From NCBI RefSeq assembly GCF_030272615.1, contig NC_081409.1, positions 469,642,573 through 469,706,572 of the forward strand: a DNA stretch of 64,000 nt. Direction: 5' to 3'. Origin of the DNA: Cryptomeria japonica (taxonomy: Eukaryota; Streptophyta; Pinopsida; Cupressales; Cupressaceae). A program made the position numbers and the translations under genes. Shown one piece after another: positions 32,810 to 43,562 of the stretch (positions are counted from its first letter, which is position 1; each line of letters begins with the position of its first letter). The notes beneath the pieces were generated by a model. It was not told the DNA's origin. It saw only the letters and a program-made list of their open reading frames with translations, and searched no databases.

Positions 32810-35461
32810 ATGCCCGGTGAAGTGTCACAACCGTATAATAGGAGAAGTTTCGTCATGGACCATTATGCTGCTCTAAATTTCAGAGATATTCCGGGTTACC
32901 CAAATCCCATACCCACAGAAATTAGAAAGTATTTGCCCATACTCAGTGGGAAGAAATCAGAATCAGTATGTCAACATGTTAAAAGATTTTCAGATTTGAT
33001 AGGAGAATTTGAAATTTGCCAAGAAGATGTATGCATGAAGTTGTTTATTCAGTCATTAAAAGAGGATGCAAGAGATTGGTTCTCTTTTTTGCCAATGAAT
33101 TCTATTACCTCATGGGAAGAATTGGTTTCAGATTTCATGGATCAATTCGATGAGAAGGTGAGTGATTCCGACTTGCTGAAAGAATTCACCTGTATACAAA
33201 TCAGGGAAGATGAATTGGTACTAATGTTTAATATCAGATTTTCACAAGCTTTGTCCAAAATTTCCAGAAAGTATAAACTTGATGATAAAGTATGTCTAGA
33301 TGTTTATATGAGTGCATTTGATGAGAAGATGGGTTTCCTATTGAGAAACAAAGAACCCAAAACCTTGTATGAAGCCTTTAACACAACTAGGGATATGGAA
33401 AATAACTTGAAGTTTGGAATCTCAAAGAGATTCGTGTCTACTGTAGTTTCTTATCAAAGCACCTTCAATGGTGAAATGCCATGTGAAGTTGAGCAAACCA
33501 TTCCGTGTCTAGGTGCATCAAGCTTTCTAGTTCCAAATGGTTTTGTTGATGCATGTGTTTCAGATTTAAATGAGAGTCAAGAACCTTTGCTATTAATGTC
33601 GGTTGTCTCTTGTAGTAGTGATGGAATGATCAGTGGGAAGTGTTGTGAAAATATTGATATAGAGGTAGATATATACAAGGGATGTGTACCATTTGATTTG
33701 TATGCCGGTTATGCTAATTATGTGGCTGCCAACTACCAAGTGAATCATGCATCTCTCCAGGATAATATTAATGAAAATAATGATGGTGATGACTATCAAT
33801 CTTTACATTTTGCTGATGTATTTGATGTTGAAATACCAAATACAGAGGGATTACTAAGTGTTGCTATTTGTGCAAGCGAAAATGTGCCATATGATGAAAA
33901 TCAAAATTGTTTAGTGCAAACAATAGTTGATCCTCACTTAGATATTGATAATCTTAATTGTGTTGAGGATGAAGTAAATCTATTTTCAGATTTCACTTCT
34001 TGTAATCATGATGATGATCTTTCTATTTTGAAAGTCATGCACAAAGTGAATTCAAAAAATTGTGATGGTATGCGTAATTGCAATGAAGATATAGCACACA
34101 TGGATGGACAAAAGTCTACAGAATCTCACATGGAACAAAAAGGTGCAATGCAAGTCTAGAAGATTGCAGGACTTAAGAAAGCTCTTGAAGTTGTGGATAA
34201 GAAAGTTTAGATATTGGAGAGCCTTCGAGCTATTGATGAAGACCTTCTACAATATAGTGAAGAGGATTCTTCCGAAAAGGACTGTGAATTGAATGCTTGT
34301 ATACTTGATGAACATGCTGATCTAATAGATGGTTTTATGACAGAAAATTTTAGTGAACATGCTGAAAACTCATTTGATGAAGTAAATTGCAGCGATGTTC
34401 ATTTTCATTCTTTGGCTGATGACGAGTATTCTATTGGTGAAGAAGATCAGTTGTGCCAAGATAAGTATGATTATCTTGATTTTTAGAATGATGGTCATAG
34501 GATAAAATCTCATGAATGTGAAACATGGAACACTGAGGATTGTTCCAACCAAGTTTCAATTTCTTCTTTGTCTAATGAAGACGATTATGATGATCGAATG
34601 GATGGTGTCTTTAGCAGTTTTACTAATGCTTTATTCAATGCTGATATAGATACGGACCAACCACTTCAGTGTCATAATGTTCATAAGGGGGTTCTTCATT
34701 TTGTTTCTAAACCTTTGTATGAAGAAATAACTAATCAGCTAGATGTTGTAAATGATGAACCAGTCCATAATACTGATGGAATTCCGAACAACAATAGCAT
34801 GGGTTGTAAAAAATTATTTCATGATGAAAGTAAGAGGCATGGATTATGTGATGATCATTTAAAACCACAAATGAAAGTGTTTTAGGTGGATATAAGTTTG
34901 GATGAAAAAGATTCAGTTGAGGATTTGCTTCAGCCAGAGGTCTGCATTCTTTTCCATGAAGGGGATGTTGAGAATGCAAAGGTTTTGAGTTTGATAAGCA
35001 AGGATAGTATGAGGTGTGATCAGCATAGTGAAGTATCACATCCAGATGGTAATGTTTATGTTCCTTGTTTGCATCATTCAGATAGTAGTGTCCCTCATTC
35101 TATTGATTTAAATGATAACAAGGTGAATGCTGATAGGAATTGCAATGTTGAAAATGAGTGTTTTATTTTTCAAGTTAAGCATGATGATGTCCTTGCAAAT
35201 GATAGAGTTGAGTGGGATAGTGAAAGGTATGTCAGCTTGTGGGAATGCCTCTATGGTGAATTGTCTCATATTTTTACTTGTGTTGAAGTAGTGCATGGTT
35301 ACAAAGTTTAGAATCAGACAAGAGGTAAGCACACTAGTTGTTTCAGTAAAGAGACAAAAGAGGTTGATTATAAGAATTATGCTTAGCTGTTATTGAAAAG
35401 TGCCTTTATTTGGATCATGGTATTAAGTGATGAGAATCAAATTTTTGACAGAGGTAAATGC
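32810..35461 (+). pseudogene. E5 internal B gag with long acidic C-terminal extension
   Basis: ATG at 32810 opens 449 codons to a TAG at 34159; the same frame continues to about 35461 through further stops (near 34209, 34486, 34885, 35311, 35385). The N-terminal about 210 residues carry the Retrotrans_gag pattern: YLPILSGKKSESVCQHVKRF, EDARDWFSFLPMNSITSWEE, LVSDFMDQF. From about residue 220 it becomes acidic and Asn/Asp/Cys-rich. No zinc knuckle or DSG/DTG protease motif is visible. The end (ENQIFDRG) matches the internal A ORF. Gag would build the particle; the acidic tail has no known role. Confidence 0.75.
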
Positions 35462-35713
35462 TAGCATTGTTTGAGCAGCTTGTATTCAATTTTAAGCATG
35501 TTTGTATCTATTGTATAGTTGCTTTGCTTTAGTTGTGTGGTTTTCAATAAAGTGCCCCACTTTTTGGGTAGAATAAGGAAGCCCTGTTTTTGAAATGAGA
35601 CGAGATGAGAAGAATTGAGAGAAGAATGACCTGTCTTTTGGGTGGTCTGCTTAACCAAAGATATCTGGATTCTTGTGTTGATCTTGCAATCAACCATCCC
35701 CAGTCAGAGCCAC
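35462..35713 (+). other. E5 internal B tail
   Basis: 252 bp from the end of the gag frame to LTR3. A purine-rich stretch (gaaatgagacgagatgagaa, continuing to about 35630) lies about 85-120 bp before LTR3, but the border itself (ccatccccagtcagagccac) is not a polypurine tract. Confidence 0.7.
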
Positions 35714-37369
35714 TGTAGGGACTAATTAAAACTGAGTCAAGTTTTGAGGCCCAATTCAAATTTTTGCTTTGCATTTCCAAATGAGTCAGTTTGAATGGCC
35801 TAGTTAGCAAGGGGGTAAAATGGAGCCAGTTGATTTTCAGAGGGTAAGGCTCGGGATTCATGTCCCACACCTTTCATTTGGCCTATTTAGTGATGTGCAA
35901 CTTTCAAAATTCAATTTGGATAAGTTTATGAGGTACCCAGTTTGAGGGGTGAGCTGGAAGTGCATTTTAGGCACAAATGCAGATTTTATTGAGTAGCCTA
36001 CTTTGAGCGATTACATCTTTTGCCTTGTTGATCGTCATGGAGAATTTCAAAGTGGATTCAATTCTATGCATAAATGTAAGTCAGTTTACAAAATTTCAAG
36101 TCTTGACAAATCCATTTGATCGGTTTTCAAAGCCAAATCCGTTTACAGTTTGTGTGGTTTGGCAAGTCCCTGTTTCAATAGCTAGTCGGAGCCCTATTTC
36201 GCTTAAGTGTAAAAGTTGCCTCAGTAAGTGTCATGTCAGAATGTTTGTTTCGAGCTAATGCTGGAATAAATGATGAGCCACACGTCAAATTTCAAACCTC
36301 TATCAATCCGTTTGATCGGTTTTCAAAAGGATTCATTCAGCTATCAAATTCAGTTATCCGCACTCCAGTGTTATATCAATTAATGTAGCCGTTTTGGTGA
36401 GCGCACCATTTGCATCCTGTCAGTCTGGTGATTGAACTAAGAATTCAAAGATTTAATATGTACTTTAAGGTACCTATGTTCTGAATTTGAGGACCTACGG
36501 AGGTCGTTTGATATTTTTGAGAAAGGCATCATGTGTTGCTAGGACATTGACTTCATCAGGTCTGCAATGTCGACAAAGCCAGTTGGGCATTTTCGGATAT
36601 TAATATCTCTTCGCTCGAGACTCATCTTGAGAAACCTTTTGGTAGAAGTCATCCTTGTATATCAGAGTACATGCCTGTTAGATGGCGAGATCCAGAAAGG
36701 TGTTTTGATAGGTTTGAAAATTACGTCTTCACGATAAAATGCGAAAATGTGGCGTAATCGCCTGAAAGTCGTAAAATGCAGATTAATGATCCAAAAATGA
36801 TGCTGATCATTTCCAGAGGTAAGTTTAATGTTCTTGAAGCTTTTTCAGACATCCGTTGCATGAAAATGAAATTTTTTTTAGTCGGACCCACTTTGGGGCC
36901 CGACCTGACTTGTAGCGTCCCGAGGTTTGGAATCAAGATTTAAATTGATATCTTAAATTATATGTTTATATGATTTGAGTAATAAGGTAAAACTTGGAGG
37001 GAGGAAAATATTGTGACAAAATGTTTAGCATGCCAACTATTCCCTTTGCAATAAAGGAAAAAATTTAACCAAAACCAGAGCACTACATTCTTAAAATTGA
37101 TGGAAATGCCAACAATTGTGGCAGAATTGGAAAGTCACAAACAGTAGGGAAATTATGATGCATATATCATATTAATACAAGAGGCTAGAGTTCGTATTGG
37201 GCTATCTGAAGTGATCGAGGTGGAGGTAAATGGTGTCAAACAAAGGAGTGGGGTGCATATCAAAAAATGCACGTAGTTAGAGAATAGTGGATGTGTTGGC
37301 ATGTGCGTGAACATGTGCAAGCTTCCCACTTGAGATTTCTTCACCAATGAATTTGTCCTCCCCCTCACC

Positions 37370-37876
37370 ATGACTCCCAATTTTGAGGGTATGAGTTGTG
37401 AGATGGTATATGGTCAACCGCCCCCACCACACGATGGAGATCTAGCCTTCCAATTGCCATGTCATGCGATGGTGGTAGTTGAGAAGTTGTGTGTCTTGGT
37501 GGACTTCTGGATAACATTCAACAAGCTAAATGTGTTTTCTTTGACAGAGTATTGTACTAGAGGCCAGACAAATCTATTCCAGGCTGCAGCAATGGTTTTA
37601 TCTCAGGGAGTTTTCAGGAATGTTATAAACAGAATGGCAATAGCTCATATCAAGGCATATGATATTATTCATGACATAAGACAAAAGCCATCAAGAAAGT
37701 TGGATGTTAGAATTGCACATTGTGCTTCTTTCATGCAGCCATATGGTCCTTTTGATATGTCTACAGTCAAGCGTAGCAATTGGAAGTCACCAGCAACAAA
37801 TTCCAAGGAGGCTATGTTGAAGTTTTCTAACAAAAGCAAATATAGTATCTCCTTTCCCCCATGCGTGGTGTGCTAG
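37370..37876 (+). pseudogene. Unidentified open frame inside E5 LTR3 (168 codons)
   Basis: LTR3 counterpart of 22175-22630. An earlier in-frame ATG adds MTPNFEGMSCEMVYGQPPPP and about a dozen further residues; in LTR1 this upstream part is interrupted by a stop near 22124. The end is cut short by a TAG where LTR1 has TGG. No recognised family. Confidence 0.35.
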
Positions 37877-38235
37877 AAGGTGCAGAGGTTGTTAGCATGG
37901 ATTGGGGAGGAGATTTTTTAAAAGTTTTCAAAAAAATTGATATTGCAGCCTCCTCTTTCTCCTCACACGCCCTCCCATCTTCCTCTTAGAGTTCACGTGG
38001 CATGTGAAAATGCCATCGAAACCATCAAGCAAATACATTGGCAAGTCTAAAGCATCATGCTCCCTACGTGATCATTAAAAGGCGATGTTTTCTTTAAGAA
38101 CAAAGTTTAAACTGCATTGAATAGGTGTAATACCAGTCAAACACCCTCTACGTGGCTGGAAAAATATAACTTTCTGTTGTAGCGTGGTAACTACATTATC
38201 TGAAGAAGCAAAAGCAGGCAGTACAAGTGTTGCAG

Positions 38236-38621
38236 GGAGTTCCTACAATGCAAATGTATGTTCGAATAGTTCTATATTGCCAAATATGTTTCCATCTGGT
38301 AGTGCACCTCTCTACTTTTGCCAAGAAGTGTTTTTGGTTCCCCACGGTCAATCATGAGACGACATGGAGCAGGACCCAGTTCCCTTGGATCTCCTCTGAA
38401 ATTTTCCAGCGAACCTGTGAAAGAAGTCATTTCACCATTTTACTTTCGCAATGGTCCACCACTTCCAAAGGAATTCGCAGAATAATGTTTGGCAAGAATT
38501 GATCGGTTCTTTTGGATACATGGATGCCTTACAAGTAGAAGATTTTAAAACTGTGACAAAGGAAATTTGCAAGCTACCTCCATTCTTTTCGAGTATGCTT
38601 TTCAAAAGGATTGACGTGAAT
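38236..38621 (+). pseudogene. Captured fragment of a PP2A regulatory subunit B'' gene (LTR3 copy)
   Basis: Same fragment as 22945-23330, with the same two frameshifts and a further stop (AEQ then TAA near 38480-38484). The shared frameshifts show they existed before E5 inserted here, or arose when the fragment was captured. Confidence 0.7.
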
Positions 38622-40638
38622 GAATAGGAGTGGCCACTCCCTCCCTGTGTTGGAAGCTCATTGAAAACCTCAAGCATTTGTGTTATGGCTTGTAAAAGGC
38701 CATTTGAAAGCCTCTACAAATGCACTTCACTGATTGTAAATCCAAGGGCCGTGACTTTTGCTTGTATCCCCTCCAGCGCAGTGGTGAAGGGAGATCTAAA
38801 TTTTCAACCAAATGCACAAGATGCCATGAAAAGACTCAGAAAAAAGCTTTGAAAACATAGCTCCAGGCTTAATCGCATTATCCTACATGCACTGGAAAGT
38901 GTTTTTTTTTAAATGTTTATATGCAATGCTGCACTGTAGTAATATGTCTAAGCCATAAAGGGTTTTGACGGATGGTGCCTGATGGCGCCCAAGACGGGCC
39001 CACGCGCGAGCATGCTTCCCGAGGCAACAGAGGAGATGACTGAGCGACGACTAGGTGGACCCCATGTAGGCACACTTCCCAAGGTAGACAGGCAAAATTT
39101 TGTAGGGGAAGGCCGGGTTAACGAGTGAGCAAGTTCGAGATAGATCAATGACTCGTGCTATTTCGCGAAAGGAAGATGCACGCGAGTTACACCCCACGAA
39201 TTCACGAAAGCTAGGTGGCGGTTACAGTCAGTGGTCCAACAGGTAGGTCCCAGTGAGGTGGCAGTGACATGGCACACAGTTGGTGCACAGGTGGTAGTCC
39301 AGTGGTGATGACGTGGCACTGAGGTGGTGTACATGTGGCGGCCAAGTGGCAGTGACATAGCAGATGATGTGGCAGTGATGAGGTGTCATCCTAGGTGGCG
39401 TTCGGTCAACCCCATCGACCAATCGGAGGCCACCATGTGGCATGGTGTCAGAGCACATCAGAGGCAAAAAATCAATTTTAAAATGAATAAATGATATAGT
39501 TCTGACTATATTAGATTTCGAAAAATTTAAATGTTTGAGCACATTGGGGAATTAATTCGCCCAGGGCCTAAATTTTGGCCAAAATATAAAGTGTTATATG
39601 TTTTCAGAAAGCCCTCAGAGTGAGGAATCCGATTATGAGGTTAATTTTGGTAGATGTGGGATAGTTTGGAAGTATTTTTATTGGGAACAAAATTCAGTTA
39701 GAGAGGAGACACTTGGCAATTTCAATTGTAGACCTAATTTTTCCCTCCTCTTTTTATTCCCAATTCTTCTCAGTTGTAAGGGTTCCAGAATTCTGTGAGA
39801 ATGGCTCCAGTTTTCATGGCTTCCAATTTTGAATATTCTTTAAGATTGTACAGGGCAGGGCTTTTCCTTCAGTAATGGAGTTCAATTCTTGCTATAGGTG
39901 TTCTTAGTTGCAGGTTCTTGTGTATGTAAGGCATACATAAATTCACATAGGATTGTCTGTAGATTTGTATTTCCATTTTATCAAATCAGATCCTCAAGGA
40001 GGATGAAATTTGTTATCTCAAGGAGATAGTTATGATTGTTTGCAGGGATTCTTCAAGGAAGGATTTAAATTCTATAATAAATCATAAAAAAATGGAATAT
40101 AGTTTCAAGATCTGATGATTTTGTGAATGATCTTAGTAATGCATTTATGCAAGGCATTAATGCATGAATATTTAATAATGAAGATGGATTTGCAATCGAA
40201 GCTTTCATTTATAGTTTGATGTATGACTCTATTGCCCTTGGATAAGGCACTGATCTTGCAATTAAAGGGGTTCTCAAACCAATTTAAAATCCAATCAGAA
40301 TACCTTTAGTTTATGTTATGTTTTGAAATGTTTCATCTATCTCATGCTCAAGCATAGTTGAGTTTTATGTGTAGATCTAGCCCATCTGCAATAAACTACT
40401 TGTTTTGGAGCCCTAGTGAGATCTATCTGTTTATGTTGATGTTGTCATAGGTGTGTAATAGGTTCAATTCTAAGCATCAAAGGTATACCCACCTATGTTT
40501 TGCAGAGCCTGAAGAGTAGAAGGATTCATATCCTTGTCATGTTGTCCAAGCCCTGAAGTTCTTCATAGATTGAATTGGCTACTTCATAGATCAATTGCAG
40601 GTGTTCTTGGGTTATCAGTTTTGGTGAACAACATAAGG

Positions 40639-41606
40639 AAGGTCCGAAGTTTAATGGAGAGAACTATAGGATATAGAGTGATAGAATAAAAATTCATATC
40701 AAGAGGTCTGGGAAGCCAGTATTAGAAACATGTCAATAATCAATATGTTGCACCTACTAGGATTTCTAGTGATGATCAAAAGAAAGAGAAACAAGAAAAT
40801 CATCAAGCATTAGAGGCTATTATCAGTTCTTTGTCTGATGTAGTGTATGTAGACATTCATGGTCTAGAGACTACATATGAGGTATGGAAAAAACTTGAAG
40901 AGATTTATAGGGGTGATGAACATGTTAAGTTTTCTAAAGAAGAGTGTCTAAGAGGAAAGTTTGATGACATGTGGATGGCTGAAAGTGAGAATATCCAACA
41001 ATATGGTCAAAGGATAAAAGAGAGTCGATGAAATTAAGAGTGTACGAGGTAAAGTGGAAGATGCCACACTGATCAGTAAAGTACTGAGAACCCTGCTACC
41101 GATCTACGCTATCTGAGTTGCAGCCATTTAGGAGCTAAATTCCATTGACAAAACTACGGTAACTCTTGACTCCATCATTTGCAAGCTTATTGCATTTGAA
41201 TTAAATGGTTATGATGGTAGTGTATAGAAATATGAGTCTGCATTTAGAGCTTATATTTGTAACCCCTATGAGAAAAAGTAGAGATGCCAGTCACAGTTAT
41301 GAATCTAGATCCAACAGAGAAGTTGATGATGAAGACAATTTAGTTGAGCTTGAAGCATTGTTGGCCAAGTGGTTTCCCAAAGGCACTAGTAAATATAGAG
41401 GTAAATTACCTTTGAAATGTTTTACATGCAACAAGATTGGACACATAGCTGCTAACTATCTTAATGGTGATAATGAGCACAAATGAGAGAAATTGAATAA
41501 GTATAAGGGTAAAGGCAAAAGAGATTGTCTTATCGTTGTTGATGATGGTATCACTGATGAGGAATCTGATGGTGATGCTAATGAAGACATTGTGTTTGTA
41601 GCCATT
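40639..41606 (+). pseudogene. E3 gag, main part
   Basis: Continues from 20422. Reads EGPKFNGENYRI, stop, SDRIKIHIKRSGK, then ALEAIISSLSDVVYVDIHGL and YEVWKKLEEIYRGDEHVKFS, the UBN2-type gag of Copia elements. A zinc knuckle near 41420 reads CFTCNKIGHIAANY, with the last Cys replaced by Tyr. Stops include the Trp-to-stop change near 40673, and others near 40735, 41030 and 41116; there are frameshifts. The end is DEESDGDANEDIVFVAI, where E4 is inserted; pol continues at 49435. Confidence 0.85.
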
Positions 41607-42823
41607 TGTAAAGCGGAAAAATCACGATCGAACCCTAGTTGTTCTCCCCTCTTCCGACTCCGAGGAGAGAGAAGGGAGGTTTGCTAGGATTCGATGGTTT
41701 TTCACTTAGGGGAGAGACTTTACATTCAAAAGAGGGGTTGAAACTCATAAGATCCAATCCCACGCAACGCAAGATTGGATGCTAAATGAATTTCAAGGGT
41801 TAGGAAAGCAAGGCTACCCTCTTTTGTAAAGAATGTTGTTAAGGAAATTAAGCTAGGAATGCATAGAAAAATATAAAGATTCGCTTATAAATTGAGTTCG
41901 GGTTATAGGATGAAGCTGCAGACCTGGAATTAGCAGTAAAATGTCGATACGGCGCTGTCCTGCAAATTTGAGCAAAAGTTGTCGGGACGATGGCGCCCGG
42001 CGCCACGGTCCTCCGAAAAATCCGCGAAACGAAGGGGGATCTGTTCGTCTCTGCACAAGGATTCCAGATCTTCAATTTCAGCCGCGTAGCTGCAACCTAC
42101 ACACAGAAAAGCGAAGACGATTGGGGGGTTAGGGATTGGGGGTTTGCCTTTAGGTCAAACCCCGGTTTTGGAATTAACCAAGAAATGAGCAAGTGCTGTA
42201 AATGTAAATGTATGTAAAACAAGTACTAATACCTTGTTCTAAGGATGTTTGTATCCTTATGTGCGAAGTTTTAGATGTTGTATGTTGTAGCATGTAGTAT
42301 GTGATCTCCTCTTCAATGGTTGAATCCTTGTCTTGAATGCAACACTTAGCCTTGAATGGAGACTTGAAATGATCATTGCTTGAAAGAATGCTTGAATGCT
42401 TGAATGCTTGAGTATAGTTTCCACGCCTTTTTCATCATATCGAATGAAAGAGGAAAATGTCATTTATATACTTGTCAATTAGGGCTGATAGACTGATTTT
42501 CCCGACCTTAGGCCGACCAAGGAAAGTTAATTTCCAAATTGCAAACAAAAAGACCCGAGCCCCTTAGGAGACCGGGCCCAAAATAGGACCCAGGGACCAG
42601 GGCGCTGGGTGCCCTGGTCCTGAGGGACCAGGGCGCTGGGCGCTCTGGTCCCACCTCCTGGGACAACAGGGTGCAAGGAGGTTCAGGCCAGGGTGCTTGA
42701 AAAATGCAGTTTTCAGTGTCGTGAGCAAGTTTTGGGGTCTCCATTCAGGTTGCATGTTGCGTCACCATCATGAAGACCGAAATGCAGTCGAAATTGCAAG
42801 TGTCGCAATTTTAGGACGCTACA
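41607..42823 (-). repeat. E4 3' LTR (left end on the plus strand)
   Basis: 1,217 bp, pair of 48152-49429 (1,278 bp). The 61-bp difference is close to two units of the hairpin repeat: two copies here (42594-42620 and 42625-42651), four in the partner. Confidence 0.93.
42594..42651. repeat. Two tandem copies of the GGACC...GGTCC hairpin repeat
   Basis: Copies at 42594-42620 and 42625-42651, imperfect inverted repeats as in E2. Confidence 0.9.
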
Positions 42824-43562
42824 TTTAGCCCCCACTTTAGCGGGAGTATGTATGCTCATACTTCCGGTAAAGTACAAGGAAACAACATTGAAAGACTTTC
42901 ACCACGTCAAGGAGGCAAGATACACCGAGCCCCCAGTGGACTAAGGATCTTACGACTTCGATTGACAAAGTAAAAGGGAAGATCACGAGGAAGAACCATG
43001 GCTGTCAGTAGTAAGGTTCCCTCACTATGAGTCATGCAAGAAAGATATCAAAAATTTTCAAGGCAAGGCTAAATTTACCAAGAAATCTTCAAGTATCTTG
43101 AAAAGATATGAACGGGATGTATGCCCCCCTACGTTAAAGCGATCGCACACGCCTCACCGGGGGTGATTGTTTTAACGTAGTGATACATATAAGAAATGAA
43201 AAAGGAGCACGTTATCACAATGATTTAGCCCCCAAGTGTGAGATAAACCCAAGGATAATAGACACAAAACAAAAAGTGCAAGGTGACTTCGCTTTCCTCA
43301 GGGTCAGTATGCTGTATGATAATTCATGTATATATATCATATGTATGTATGCATAATTGTTCTTCATTCCCCAATCAAGGAAGGTCACCTAGAAGAAGGG
43401 AACACATGTGTCTTTTGAGTCAACATGAGAGAGATCGAGAGATCTCAATGCTTTGCATCGTCCTCAAGTAGACAACACTAAGGACGACAAATAGAAGAAT
43501 GAGAATAACATATAGAAGAAGTAACAAAAGAGAGGAGGAGAGAATCTGCTATGCTAATGTAA
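42824..43562 (-). other. E4 3' untranslated region with polypurine tract
   Basis: The minus strand reads AAAGTGGGGGCTAAA directly against the 3' LTR (plus 42824-42838). The rest is non-coding and conserved with E2. Confidence 0.75.

Larger units (their letters stand above)
20423..40633 (+). mobile_element. E5: giant composite LTR element with three LTRs and two internal regions
   Basis: 20,211 bp between perfect taagg duplications (20418-20422 and 40634-40638). Order: LTR1 20423-25342, internal A 25343-27972, LTR2 27973-32242, internal B 32243-35713, LTR3 35714-40633. LTR1 and LTR3 are both 4,920 bp and almost identical by eye; LTR2 is 4,270 bp and strongly diverged in its middle. After LTR1 and after LTR2 comes TGGCGACTCTG(C/T)TGGGG, the Arg-tRNA type primer site of Tat/Ogre-type Gypsy elements. 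Internal A has an acidic ORF; internal B has gag plus an acidic tail. No protease, RT or integrase is visible. The very long LTRs and primer site fit a non-autonomous derivative of the Tat/Ogre group; that placement is inference. Confidence 0.87.
35714..40633 (+). repeat. E5 LTR3 (4,920 bp)
   Basis: Starts TGTAGGGACTAATTAAAAC and ends GAACAACA at the right duplication. Same length as LTR1. In the first about 100 bases only two differences were counted by eye. The variable segment is 36905-38949 with hairpin borders at 36881-36904 and 38950-38964; the latter has one stem mismatch. Confidence 0.93.

Noticed and set aside
20423-40633. E5 as two neighbouring but separate insertions
   Set aside because: Only one pair of duplications (taagg) exists and it flanks the whole unit; the middle LTR is shared.
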